14,012 nucleotides of DNA from Bacteroidota bacterium (GTDB taxonomy: Bacteria; Bacteroidota; Bacteroidia; Chitinophagales; Chitinophagaceae). The stretch is taken from the NCBI GenBank assembly GCA_028877005.1, contig JAGWPI010000088.1, positions 1 to 14,012 on the forward strand. Direction: 5' to 3'. The notes under the pieces were generated by a model. The model was not told where the DNA came from. It saw only the letters and a list, made by a program, of their open reading frames with translations, and ran no database searches. Positions 1 through 7,781 of this stretch are shown one piece after another (the first letter of the stretch is position 1; the number at the start of each line of letters is the position of its first letter). A program made the position numbers and the translations under genes.

Positions 1-462
1 GATGTTATTGTTAATGTACAGGGCGATGAACCTTTTGTGCAAAAAGAGCCTTTACAAAAACTTTTAGAGGTATTTACTGATGAAAGTGTGCAAGTAGCAT
101 CATTAATGCAGGTGTTGCATGATGAAAGGTTAATTGCAGATCCTAATTATGTTAAGGTGGCAGTGAACAAAAACAATGATGCACTATTCTTTAGCAGAAG
201 TGTTATTCCTTATCAACGCGATAATTCTGTTCAGCCTACATACTATGAGCATATTGGTGTATATGCATTTAAAAAAGCAGCATTACTTCAATTTACTAAT
301 TGGCCTATTTCACCGCTTGAAGCTGCTGAAAAAATAGAATGTTTGCGGTATTTAGAAAATGGCATACCTATTAAAATGGTAATTACAGAATACATGGGTG
401 TTGAAATTGACACCCCGGAAGATTTAAAAAAAGCAGGTGAATTACTATCAAAGCAAATTTAA
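1..462 (+). CDS. kdsB: 3-deoxy-manno-octulosonate cytidylyltransferase (KdsB), C-terminal part
   Basis: This is the 3' part of a cytidylyltransferase gene; the frame is open from base 1, so the N-terminal nucleotide-binding half lies outside the window. The 153 visible residues begin with DVIVNVQGDEP, the metal-binding strand typical of KdsB. Further KdsB blocks follow: NYVKVAV, LFFSRSVIP, HIGVYAF, SPLEAAEKIECLRYLENG and the C-terminal GVEIDTPEDL. KdsB activates Kdo as CMP-Kdo in the cytoplasm for transfer to lipid A. A KdnB-like gene lies 2.3 kb downstream on the same strand, so this enzyme may instead, or also, activate 8-amino-Kdo; that is inference. Family assignment is firm, but the exact sugar substrate is not. 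An internal ATG at 37 is not the real start, because conserved KdsB sequence continues upstream of it. Confidence 0.93.
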   Translation, partial: DVIVNVQGDEPFVQKEPLQKLLEVFTDESVQVASLMQVLHDERLIADPNYVKVAVNKNNDALFFSRSVIPYQRDNSVQPTYYEHIGVYAFKKAALLQFTNWPISPLEAAEKIECLRYLENGIPIKMVITEYMGVEIDTPEDLKKAGELLSKQI

Positions 463-569
463 AAAAGTGCAAAGAAAAACACTTGTTAACATTTGCAAAA
501 ATGACTTTGATTGTTTATTTTGTTGAATAGAGTTATCACTAAAATTTACCACAACTTAAACAATCCATT

Positions 570-950
570 ATGAATGACTTCCCCATTGCTTTATTCGGCA
601 CTTTTACATTGGCTTATGTTGCCATAATTATTCTTGTGCTTATTGCACAATGGAAAATTTTTGAGAAAGCGGGGCAGCCTGGCTGGGCTTGCATCGTTCC
701 TATTTATAATTTCATTGTGTTAATGCGTGTTATTGGCAAACCTTGGTGGTGGCTTTTGTTAATGTTTATTCCATTCGTAAACATTGTACTGGCAATATGG
801 TCGGTAAATTTATTATCTAAAAGTTTCGGTAAAGAGGAAGGTTTTACTGTTGGATTAATTTTTCTCCCTTTTATTTTTTATCCAATTCTTGGTTTTGGTG
901 ATGCCACTTACAAAGGCCCAGCAGGAAATAACTTTGTAGTTTTATCTTAA
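570..950 (+). CDS. Small multi-pass membrane protein, DUF5684-like
   Basis: The gene encodes 126 residues, mostly hydrophobic. Three or four membrane segments can be seen, at about residues 7-28, 38-52 (weaker), 59-80 and 92-109. The block FEKAGQPGWACIVPIYN (31-47), followed by a Trp-rich WWW stretch and FGDATYKGP near the end, matches the pattern I associate with DUF5684. These small membrane proteins are common in Bacteroidota and are sometimes annotated as signal peptidase I because they can be fused to it. There is no Ser/Lys catalytic dyad region here, so peptidase activity is not supported. The function is unknown. It lies 107 bases after kdsB and is followed by a weak hairpin, so it may be transcribed alone. 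The start at 570 gives a short polar N terminus before the first membrane segment. Confidence 0.75.
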   Translation: MNDFPIALFGTFTLAYVAIIILVLIAQWKIFEKAGQPGWACIVPIYNFIVLMRVIGKPWWWLLLMFIPFVNIVLAIWSVNLLSKSFGKEEGFTVGLIFLPFIFYPILGFGDATYKGPAGNNFVVLS

Positions 951-971
951 TAATAAAAAACTGTATCATGC

Positions 972-1005
972 TTGCACTATGTAACCTAATGTGCAAATAT
1001 TTTTA
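972..1005 (+). terminator. Weak intrinsic terminator candidate after the DUF5684-like gene
   Basis: A perfect 6-bp stem, TTGCAC at 972-977 with GTGCAA at 991-996, encloses a 13-base loop and is followed by ATATTTTT. The stem is short, so this is only a plausible terminator. Confidence 0.35.
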
Positions 1006-1059
1006 TGCAATTCTATAAAATTTAATATTAACTTAGATTTATAGCGCCTCATTATCTAT

Positions 1060-1067
1060 TAATTTTG
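1060..1067 (+). promoter_or_regulatory. Candidate Bacteroidota -7 element before the GH32 gene
   Basis: TAATTTTG fits the TAnnTTTG consensus of the Bacteroidota primary sigma factor. It lies about 100 bases upstream of the chosen GH32 start. No clear -33 TTG box is seen at the usual distance. The match is weak evidence in AT-rich DNA. Confidence 0.3.
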
Positions 1068-1168
1068 ATAAGTAATTCCTTGCAGAATATTCGGCATCCA
1101 ATTTCTTATGAAGTAGGCTGTTAATTTTATCATTTCTGGCAATGTTTAACTTCATTAATATGGCGCTC

Positions 1169-2656
1169 ATGAAAATAAACTTACTTTCTATTTTTTTCTT
1201 ACTTACAGTTCATTTTTCTGTTTTTGGCCAATTGAAATTATATGGCGAAAATTATAGACCGCAATTTCATTTTACCCCGGATCGTAATTGGATGAATGAC
1301 CCCAATGGATTGGTTTACTTTAACGGGCAATATCATTTATTTTATCAATACAACCCTTATGCTAATATTTGGGGACATATGTCATGGGGCCATGCAGTAA
1401 GCAAAGATTTAATACACTGGAAGCAATTACCGGTTGCACTATACGAAGAAAATGGCATTATGATATTTTCCGGCTCTGCTGTGGCAGATGTAAATAATAC
1501 CAGTGGATTTGGTTCAAAAAAAGACCCACCTTTAGTGGCTATTTACACCGGAAGTACCGATACTTTGCAAACACAAAATCTTGCATTTAGTACCGATAAT
1601 GGTTTACAATGGAAAAAATATAATGCGAATCCTGTACTGAATGAAAATAAAAAAGATTTCAGGGATCCTAATGTATTTTGGTATGCACCGGATAAAAAAT
1701 GGATTATGAGTTTGTCTTATCCCGTAACCCATCAAATTGCATTTTATGATTCTGATAATTTAAGAGATTGGAAAAAATTAAGTGTTTTTGGTCCTGCCGG
1801 CGATACTACAGCTGTTTGGGAATGTCCCGATTTAATGCAAGTACCGGTTTTGGGCCAACCGGGAGCATATAAATGGGTATTGCTTACATCACAAAATGCC
1901 GGTATGCAATATTTTGTTGGTGAGTTTGATGGTAAAAAATTTATCAATGAAAACCCAATAAACAGCATTTTAAAACCCGATTTTGGTACTGATTATTATG
2001 CAGCCATTGCCTATCACTCCACTCCATTAGGCAAACCAGTAAGTATTGGCTGGGTTAATAATTGGAATTATGCCAATGAAATACCCACCTATCCTTGGAA
2101 AGGAGCCACAGCCTTACCCAGAATTCTTCAACTTAAAAAAATAAATAATGTTTGGCAACTGATACAAACACCGGTTGCAGCAGTGCAAAATCTTCGTAAG
2201 CAACCTGTTGTGTATGTTAATAAAAAAATATCTAAAAGTACAGAACAACTTGGTTTTAAAGGAAATGTTTGGGAAGCAGAATTTGTAATGCAACCTGCAT
2301 TAAATGGAGAAACAGGCATTCAACTTGCAGTTGGTAACGGATTAGGGCTGACGATTAGTTATAACCCATTCAATAAGCAAGTTACAATTGATAGAAGTAA
2401 TACACCTGATTATTTTAGCGCAGCATTTGCAGATAGACCTACATCAACAGCTACTGTTCGTCTTATTAATAATGAATTAAAATGGCATATTTTCTTTGAT
2501 AAAAGTATTGTAGAGGTTTTTATTAATAACGGTGAGCAAGTGTTCACGGTTCAAATATTTCCAACTGAAGAAAATAATGCCATTAACTTATTTAGTACCG
2601 GTGAAGGTGCCGTGTTTAAACGCATTACATTTTGGCCCATAAAATCTATTTGGTAA
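1169..2656 (+). CDS. Secreted glycoside hydrolase family 32 (beta-fructosidase, levanase/inulinase-like)
   Basis: GH32 enzymes hydrolyse beta-fructosyl bonds in sucrose, levan or inulin with retention of configuration. Numbered from the ATG at 1169 (495 residues), the hallmarks are WMNDPNG with the Asp44 nucleophile, FSGSAV near 100, RDP at 165-167 and WECPDL with the Glu218 acid/base. The catalytic beta-propeller is followed by a C-terminal beta-sandwich (about 340-495) with IFFDKSIVEVFINNGE. The start at 1169 is preferred over the in-frame ATGs at 1142 and 1160 because it gives a clean signal peptide: MKINLL, a hydrophobic core and a likely cut after VFG before Gln. No lipoprotein box is seen, so the enzyme is probably periplasmic or secreted. 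No SusC/SusD, fructokinase or sugar-transport gene adjoins it. Length and motifs are normal for an intact enzyme. Whether it prefers sucrose, levan or inulin cannot be read from the sequence. Confidence 0.93.
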   Translation: MKINLLSIFFLLTVHFSVFGQLKLYGENYRPQFHFTPDRNWMNDPNGLVYFNGQYHLFYQYNPYANIWGHMSWGHAVSKDLIHWKQLPVALYEENGIMIFSGSAVADVNNTSGFGSKKDPPLVAIYTGSTDTLQTQNLAFSTDNGLQWKKYNANPVLNENKKDFRDPNVFWYAPDKKWIMSLSYPVTHQIAFYDSDNLRDWKKLSVFGPAGDTTAVWECPDLMQVPVLGQPGAYKWVLLTSQNAGMQYFVGEFDGKKFINENPINSILKPDFGTDYYAAIAYHSTPLGKPVSIGWVNNWNYANEIPTYPWKGATALPRILQLKKINNVWQLIQTPVAAVQNLRKQPVVYVNKKISKSTEQLGFKGNVWEAEFVMQPALNGETGIQLAVGNGLGLTISYNPFNKQVTIDRSNTPDYFSAAFADRPTSTATVRLINNELKWHIFFDKSIVEVFINNGEQVFTVQIFPTEENNAINLFSTGEGAVFKRITFWPIKSIW

Positions 2657-2677
2657 ATATTTTTAAACTTCAGGTAA

Positions 2678-2685
2678 TATCTTTG
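2678..2685 (+). promoter_or_regulatory. Candidate -7 promoter element for the kdnB-like gene
   Basis: TATCTTTG matches TAnnTTTG exactly and sits 57 bases before the kdnB-like start, inside the 85-base gap after the GH32 gene. A TTTGG at 2649-2653 could serve as the -33 box, but its spacing is longer than usual. Confidence 0.45.
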
Positions 2686-2741
2686 TATTACTTGCGGGTT
2701 GCACACAAAAATGCCGGCATAACCCCGTAAATAGTTGATTT

Positions 2742-3815
2742 ATGCAATTCAGAAATTTTAAAATGATTGGGTACGTGGTATATGGCCGCGGAAGTTTTAA
2801 TCAGTTGGATGAAATTATAGCCCCGCAAAGAAAAGATGATGCCCCAATGGTATTTTTAGTTGACCATTTTTTTAAAGAAAAACCATTGGTGAATAGAATT
2901 CCGGTTAGAGGAAAAGATACTATCATTTTTGCTGATGTAACGCATGAGCCCAAAACTAGTCAGGTAGATGCTCTTGCCAAACAGTTAAAAAATGAATTTG
3001 GCACTATAAGTGGCGTAATTGGAATTGGCGGTGGCAGTACTATGGATTTAGCAAAAGCAGTGTCATTAATGATGACCAATCCCGGCTCCTCAGCCGATTA
3101 TCAGGGATGGGATTTGGTTAAATTACCTGGTGTATATAAAGTAGGTATTCCCACACTAAGTGGAACAGGAGCAGAAGTATCTAGAACTACGGTACTAACA
3201 GGTCCCTCACGAAAATTAGGTATGAATTCTGATTTTACCCCATTCGATCAAATTATATTAGACCCTGAATTAACTAAAGAAGCGCCGGTTAACCAACGAT
3301 TTTATACTGGGATGGATTGTTATATTCATTGTATTGAAAGTTTGCAAGGCACTTATTTAAATGAGTTTAGCAAAAGTTATGGTGAAAAAGCATTGCAACT
3401 TTGTCAGAAAGTGTTTTTAGAAAAAGAAACTTGGGATGATGAAAGTGATAACCAATTAATGATGGCATCTTATGCCGGCGGAATGAGTATTGCATACTCA
3501 CAAGTAGGTGTAGCACATGCCGTTAGTTATGGATTAAGTTATTTATTGGGTACCAAACATGGTATTGGCAATTGCATTGTAATGAATCATTTGGAGGAAT
3601 ATTATCCTGAAGGTGTTGCTGAGTTTAAAAAGATGGTTGAAAAAAATAAAGTTGAAATACCTACCGGTATTTGCAAAGGCCTTACAGATGCGCAGTTTGA
3701 AATTATGATGGATGTATCATTGGGTATGAAGCCTTTATGGGAAAATGCTTTAGGCAAAGACTGGGAAAAGATAATGACTCGTGATAAATTGCGAAAACTT
3801 TACGAAAAGTTGTAG
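2742..3815 (+). CDS. kdnB: Iron-containing alcohol dehydrogenase family, KdnB-like Kdo 8-oxidase
   Basis: The 357 residues form a group III Fe-dependent alcohol dehydrogenase. The nucleotide-binding loop GGGST is at 96-100, followed by PTLSGTGAEVSRTTVL (137-152). The four expected metal ligands are present as Asp192, His196 (MDCYIHCIES), His259 (GVAHAVSYG) and His273 (KHGIGN). The N terminus (FRNFKMIGYVVYGRGSFNQLDEI) and the overall length resemble KdnB of Shewanella more than FucO or YqhD types. KdnB oxidises the C8 hydroxyl of Kdo to the aldehyde, which the PLP aminotransferase KdnA converts to 8-amino-Kdo (Kdo8N) for lipopolysaccharide. A kdsB gene upstream on the same strand fits this role, but kdnA is not in the window. 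The family is certain; the KdnB assignment comes from remembered resemblance and context. A strong terminator follows. Confidence 0.8.
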   Translation: MQFRNFKMIGYVVYGRGSFNQLDEIIAPQRKDDAPMVFLVDHFFKEKPLVNRIPVRGKDTIIFADVTHEPKTSQVDALAKQLKNEFGTISGVIGIGGGSTMDLAKAVSLMMTNPGSSADYQGWDLVKLPGVYKVGIPTLSGTGAEVSRTTVLTGPSRKLGMNSDFTPFDQIILDPELTKEAPVNQRFYTGMDCYIHCIESLQGTYLNEFSKSYGEKALQLCQKVFLEKETWDDESDNQLMMASYAGGMSIAYSQVGVAHAVSYGLSYLLGTKHGIGNCIVMNHLEEYYPEGVAEFKKMVEKNKVEIPTGICKGLTDAQFEIMMDVSLGMKPLWENALGKDWEKIMTRDKLRKLYEKL

Positions 3816-3827
3816 AACCATTACATT

Positions 3828-3858
3828 AAAGGCAATACTATTGCGGTATTGCCTTTTT
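3828..3858 (+). terminator. Intrinsic terminator of the kdnB-like gene
   Basis: An 11-bp perfect stem (AAAGGCAATAC at 3828-3838 with GTATTGCCTTT at 3846-3856) has a 7-base loop and runs into a T tract. It sits 12 bases after the kdnB-like stop. selD converges from the other side, and the same hairpin read on the minus strand has only three Ts, so it probably acts mainly on plus-strand transcripts. Confidence 0.85.
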
Positions 3859-3879
3859 GTTGTTCATTTTTATATTTTA

Positions 3880-4935
3880 TTAAGGCAAAATAGTAACAAT
3901 ATCTGCTTTTCTTTCTGTCATAACCCCAATTATTTCTGCATATAAGTGGTTATTTTTTAAATGTTGTTGAACGGTAGCTACTTCTTCTTTACCCACTGCA
4001 ATTAGTAATCCACCATTGGTTTGAGGGTCAGGTAATAACATAGATGCTTCTTCCAAATTTACAGCTTCTGAATAATGAATTTTGTGTCCATAACTATCCC
4101 GATTACGTTGAGTGCCACCCGGAATTGCTTTTAATGCCAAATATTTTTTTGCTTCTGGTAAAATAGGAATCTGATGGTACCATACATCGGCAGATAAATG
4201 ACTACCCTCACACATTTCAACCAAATGGCCTAATAAGCCAAATCCAGTAACATCTGTCATGGCATGAACGGCTGATATGGCTCCTAAATCTGCGCCAATT
4301 TTATTAAGCTGCGTTAATTGCTTTATCATTAATTGTAAATGAGGCTCCGTTAGTAAATTTCTTTTTTGAGCGGTTGAAAGTATTCCAATACCTAATGGTT
4401 TGGTTAAAAGTAAAAGATCGCCTTTTTGTGCAGTACTGTTTTTTTTCAAATGTTCAATAGGTACTAAACCATTAACCGCCAAACCAAATATAGGCTCCGG
4501 ACTGTCAATACTATGGCCTCCTGCTAAAGGTATTCCGGCTTCTTGGCAAACAGCACGGGCGCCTTCAATTACTTGTTGGGCCACATAAGCAGGAATTTTA
4601 TCAATCGGCCATCCTAAAATGGCAATAGCTAAAATAGGTTTTCCTCCCATTGCATACACATCACTAATAGCATTGGCTCCTGCAATTTTTCCAAACGAAA
4701 AAGCGTCATCTACTATAGGCATAAAAAAATCTGTTGTACTTATTAGTGCTGTGCCATTGCCTAAATCATAGGCAGCCGCATCGTCTTTCTGATGATTTCC
4801 TACTAGTAATAAATGGTTATCCGGTGCAGCGGTATTAGATTGCAAAATCTCGTCTAAAATTTTTGGCGCTATTTTGCAACCGCAACCTGCACCATGCGAA
4901 AAAGCGGTAAGTTTAATAGAATCTAGCTCACTCAT
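3880..4935 (-). CDS. selD: Selenide, water dikinase (selenophosphate synthetase)
   Basis: SelD makes selenophosphate from selenide and ATP in the cytoplasm. It is the selenium donor for selenocysteine and for 2-selenouridine in tRNA. The 351 residues match the E. coli enzyme along the full length. HGAGCGCKI at 14-22 holds the catalytic Cys18 and Lys21. Asp residues for Mg-ATP lie in KDDAAAY (50-56), STTDFF (67-72) and SDVYAMGG (91-98). GGHSID is at 139-144, [14 protein letters not shown] at 224-237 and DPQTNGGLL nearer the C terminus. The catalytic residue is encoded by TGC, so this is the Cys form and needs no selenocysteine decoding. The ATG at 4935 overlaps the mnmH stop codon (ATGAGTGA, 8 bases), so the two are almost certainly cotranscribed and probably translationally coupled. 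Confidence 0.97.
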   Translation of the reverse strand: MSELDSIKLTAFSHGAGCGCKIAPKILDEILQSNTAAPDNHLLLVGNHQKDDAAAYDLGNGTALISTTDFFMPIVDDAFSFGKIAGANAISDVYAMGGKPILAIAILGWPIDKIPAYVAQQVIEGARAVCQEAGIPLAGGHSIDSPEPIFGLAVNGLVPIEHLKKNSTAQKGDLLLLTKPLGIGILSTAQKRNLLTEPHLQLMIKQLTQLNKIGADLGAISAVHAMTDVTGFGLLGHLVEMCEGSHLSADVWYHQIPILPEAKKYLALKAIPGGTQRNRDSYGHKIHYSEAVNLEEASMLLPDPQTNGGLLIAVGKEEVATVQQHLKNNHLYAEIIGVMTERKADIVTILP

Positions 4936-5992
4936 TATATTTTAAATTTAATAAATTTTGTAACAGTTGAATATTTGCCAAGGGTTCAGTAGTAGGCGCC
5001 TCAACAGTAGTAATTATTTGTTCTACATTTTCGCGGTTAAACAGGCCTTTGGTATAGGCTTTATCATAATATTGTAATAATACCGTAAAACATGCTTTAA
5101 TGTCATCTTCCAACAAAGAATTAATGGCATTTTTAGTAGCCAAACCACCCAGCCTTTTCTTAATTCTAATAATGGCATTAACCATTTTTTCTTTTGAAGC
5201 ATGGCCATAAGTTTTTAATAATTCATTTAATCTTTCTTCAAATGGTATGTTAAAAAAGAAAACAGGTGATGTGCGCATTTGTTCATAGAAATATTTTGGT
5301 ATATTAATATTACCAATGCGTTGGCTTTCATCTTCTAGCCAAATGATATTTTGGTTTGAATTGTGATGAAGCATGAATAATGCATTTGCTAACAGATTTT
5401 CAAACATTTCCTGAGAAGGCTGTGGCGGTGTTTGTAATCCGCCAAATGCAGAACCTCTATGTTTGGCTAATGCTTCCAAATCAATTACTGAATATTGCAG
5501 CTGTGCCATTTGTTGCAGCATTTTTGTTTTGCCGCTTCCTGTGTAACCACCAATAATATGTAAAGAATATTTTTTTTCAAATTGTTGTAATACCCAATGT
5601 CTATAAGCTTTATAACCACCTTGTAAAGTATAAACCTTTAAGCCATACAAGTTCAATAACCAGGCCACGCCGGCACTTCGCATACCACCTCTCCAGCAAT
5701 GTACCAAAACAATGGGAGAATGACCATTGGTTTTTAAAATATTTTCGACAGCTTCTATCATGGGTACCATTTTTTGTGCAAAAAATGGTAATGCTGTTTT
5801 AATGGCTTGTTGTTTATTAATTTGTTTATAATGTGTACCCACAATGGCCCTTTCTTCATTTGTAAAAAGGGGTAAATTATAAGCATTAGGAATATGTGCA
5901 TGTTCAAATTCCGCAGGACTTCGAACATCAATTACCGGATGTTTTTGGGCTAACGCTAAAAATGTTTCAATATGAATGGCCTCTATACCCAT
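4928..5992 (-). CDS. mnmH: tRNA 2-selenouridine synthase (MnmH/SelU/YbbB)
   Basis: MnmH replaces the sulfur of 2-thiouridine at wobble position 34 of certain tRNAs with selenium, using selenophosphate from SelD and passing through a geranylated intermediate. Numbered from the ATG at 5992 (354 residues), an N-terminal rhodanese domain carries [11 protein letters not shown] (21-31) and the catalytic Cys99 in [10 protein letters not shown]-loop GGYTGSGKT at 148-156 and [14 protein letters not shown] at 171-184 follow, with the WLEDES block further on. All are typical of the family. The frame could extend to a TTG at 6013, but the ATG at 5992 is preferred because it places the active Cys at nearly the E. 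coli position (Cys97). It is the first gene of the mnmH-selD pair. Confidence 0.96.
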   Translation of the reverse strand: MGIEAIHIETFLALAQKHPVIDVRSPAEFEHAHIPNAYNLPLFTNEERAIVGTHYKQINKQQAIKTALPFFAQKMVPMIEAVENILKTNGHSPIVLVHCWRGGMRSAGVAWLLNLYGLKVYTLQGGYKAYRHWVLQQFEKKYSLHIIGGYTGSGKTKMLQQMAQLQYSVIDLEALAKHRGSAFGGLQTPPQPSQEMFENLLANALFMLHHNSNQNIIWLEDESQRIGNINIPKYFYEQMRTSPVFFFNIPFEERLNELLKTYGHASKEKMVNAIIRIKKRLGGLATKNAINSLLEDDIKACFTVLLQYYDKAYTKGLFNRENVEQIITTVEAPTTEPLANIQLLQNLLNLKYNE

Positions 5993-6012
5993 TAAATGCA
6001 AATGTACGAGCA

Positions 6013-6031
6013 ATAGCCTTTTTGTGGCTAT
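6013..6031. promoter_or_regulatory. Small hairpin in the mnmH leader
   Basis: ATAGCC (6013-6018) and GGCTAT (6026-6031) form a perfect 6-bp stem with a 7-base loop just upstream of the preferred mnmH ATG. It is too short to call a riboswitch, but it could be a leader structure. No function is shown. Confidence 0.2.
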
Positions 6032-6040
6032 ATAACATTG

Positions 6041-6116
6041 AATTACTAATTACCTGGAATTACTTGTAATGAATAATATATTTTAAAATATAAAATTCAT
6101 ATTTTGCAGTAATTAC
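6041..6116. repeat. Repeated AATTAC words and AT palindromes in the mnmH/rmuC divergent region
   Basis: AATTAC occurs at 6041, 6048, 6058 and 6111. ATTACTTGTAAT (6059-6070) is an inverted repeat, and TATATTTTAAAATATA (6077-6092) is a perfect 16-base palindrome. They lie between divergent genes, where operators would be expected, but the DNA is very AT-rich. No exact TAnnTTTG box was found for either gene here. Confidence 0.3.
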
Positions 6117-6176
6117 AACGGCTACATTTTTTTGCTTTTATTAAAATAATTTTTCACAAAAAATAACGAGTAGTGT

Positions 6177-7673
6177 ATGATAACAACTTATTTTTTAGTT
6201 GCTATTTTGGCAATAGTAATTGTTAATTTATTTATTACATGGCGTAAAGGTATCCATAAATCAGATGATACTTTATTTGAAATGAAGCGGATAATAGAGA
6301 CTGTTTTTGTATATATAAAAGAAAGTGAAAAAAATATAAAAGACGAATTTGTGATCAATAGAAAAGAAATTACAGAATCGGCTACCGGATTAAGAACTGA
6401 AATGGGGCAACACCTTAACCAATTTACCCAAACATTTGCTACTCAGTTAAACCAGCTTATACAATCAAATGAAAAAAAATTAGAAGCTATTCGGAGCACC
6501 ATCGAAGACAAATTAACTAACTTTCAAATTCGTATTGATGCTAACAATAGGGAAAGCCGAGATGAATTAAAAAATAATCTTGAATTGTTTAAACAGGATT
6601 TGCAGAGTGCATTAAAAGATTATAAAGACCATTTAACAGATTTATTTTCAACTTTTGAAAAAAACCAATTGTTGGTCAATAAAGCACATGCAGAAAAAAT
6701 GGCCGAACTAAAATCTTCTTTAGAAATATCTGTAAAAACCATGCAGGAGGGTAATGAAAAAAAATTAGAGGAAATGCGTAAAACAGTAGATGAAAAGCTA
6801 CATGAAACATTAGAAAAAAGACTGGGTGAATCTTTTAAGCAGGTAAGCGACCGTTTGGAGGCTGTTCACAAAGGCCTTGGTGAAATGCAAACTTTGGCTG
6901 TTAATGTGGGCGATTTAAAGAAAGTAATGACAAACGTTAAGTCGAGAGGTGTTTTGGGTGAATATCAATTACAAAATATTTTAGAAGATTTATTAACGAA
7001 TGAACAGTACGAAAAAAATGTAAAAACAAAAGTAGGAAGTGCTGCATTGGTAGAATTTGCCATTAAAATGCCACATGGGAAAAATCTGGAAAAAACCTTG
7101 TGGTTACCTATTGATTCCAAATTTCCTAAAGAAGATTATGAAGCGTTAGTAGATGCTTATGATAAAGGTGATGCAGAAAAAGTTGATGAATACAGAAAAG
7201 CTTTCATTAATGCTATAAGAAAAAATGCGAAAGAGATTAAAGAAAAATACATTGACCCACCTAACACAACAGAATATGGTATTATGTTTTTACCTTATGA
7301 AAGTTTATTCGGCGAAGTATTAAGAGTACCCGGTTTATTTGAACAATTACAAAAAGAGTTCAAAATTACCATTACAGGTCCTACTACCTTAAGCGCACTA
7401 CTCAACAGTTTACAAATGGGTTTTAGAACATTGGCTATTGAAAAAAGAAGTAGTGAAGTTTGGGATTTGCTGGGTGCAGTTAAAACTGAATTTGGACAAT
7501 TTGGTGATGTGTTAGCTAAAACAAAAAAGAAATTGATTGAAGCAACCAATGTAATAGATACCTCTGAAATAAGAACCAGGGCTATTGAAAGAAAATTACG
7601 TAACGTACAGGAACTGCCGATGAATGATTCAGAAATTATGCTATCGCTCAATGAGCCGGAGATAGAAGAATAA
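6177..7673 (+). CDS. rmuC: RmuC family protein (DNA recombination limiting protein)
   Basis: RmuC proteins have a nuclease-like fold and limit recombination at inverted repeats in E. coli; their exact biochemical activity is still unclear. The 498 residues start with one membrane anchor (3-22). A long charged region (about 25-250), rich in Glu, Lys and Leu, follows and should be coiled coil. The RmuC core comes next: KSRGVLGEYQLQNILE (255-270), LPIDSKFPKEDY (310-321), EKYIDPPNTTEYGIMFLPYE (356-375) and GPTTLSALLNSLQMGF (401-416). The length is close to the E. coli protein (475). The start at 6177 puts the anchor right at the N terminus. It is divergent from mnmH and convergent with rho, so it is probably a single-gene transcript. 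Confidence 0.95.
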   Translation: MITTYFLVAILAIVIVNLFITWRKGIHKSDDTLFEMKRIIETVFVYIKESEKNIKDEFVINRKEITESATGLRTEMGQHLNQFTQTFATQLNQLIQSNEKKLEAIRSTIEDKLTNFQIRIDANNRESRDELKNNLELFKQDLQSALKDYKDHLTDLFSTFEKNQLLVNKAHAEKMAELKSSLEISVKTMQEGNEKKLEEMRKTVDEKLHETLEKRLGESFKQVSDRLEAVHKGLGEMQTLAVNVGDLKKVMTNVKSRGVLGEYQLQNILEDLLTNEQYEKNVKTKVGSAALVEFAIKMPHGKNLEKTLWLPIDSKFPKEDYEALVDAYDKGDAEKVDEYRKAFINAIRKNAKEIKEKYIDPPNTTEYGIMFLPYESLFGEVLRVPGLFEQLQKEFKITITGPTTLSALLNSLQMGFRTLAIEKRSSEVWDLLGAVKTEFGQFGDVLAKTKKKLIEATNVIDTSEIRTRAIERKLRNVQELPMNDSEIMLSLNEPEIEE

Positions 7674-7728
7674 CCTATAGAAAAACTCAAATGAATGAAA
7701 CATACATGGTAAAACATTGATGTGCATT

Positions 7729-7770
7729 AAAAAGCCCGCATTGAAATAATTGGTGCGGGCTTTTCATTTT
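7729..7770. terminator. Bidirectional intrinsic terminator between rmuC and rho
   Basis: AAAAGCCCGCA (7730-7740) pairs perfectly with TGCGGGCTTTT (7754-7764) around a 13-base loop. The T tract on the plus strand continues past 7764, and the A run at 7729-7733 gives a T tract for the minus strand. The hairpin lies between the convergent rmuC and rho stops and suits both. Confidence 0.88.
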
Positions 7771-7781
7771 TTAGTATCAAA

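Noticed and set aside
465..484. Hairpin AAGTG/CACTT after kdsB as a terminator
   Set aside because: Only five pairs with a 10-base loop and no proper T tract.
4875..4890. Selenocysteine codon in SelD
   Set aside because: Both candidate positions in GCGCK are TGC (Cys), with no in-frame TGA.
6011..6013. TTG as the mnmH start
   Set aside because: The ATG at 5992 gives the expected family N terminus, and the extra seven residues have no family match.
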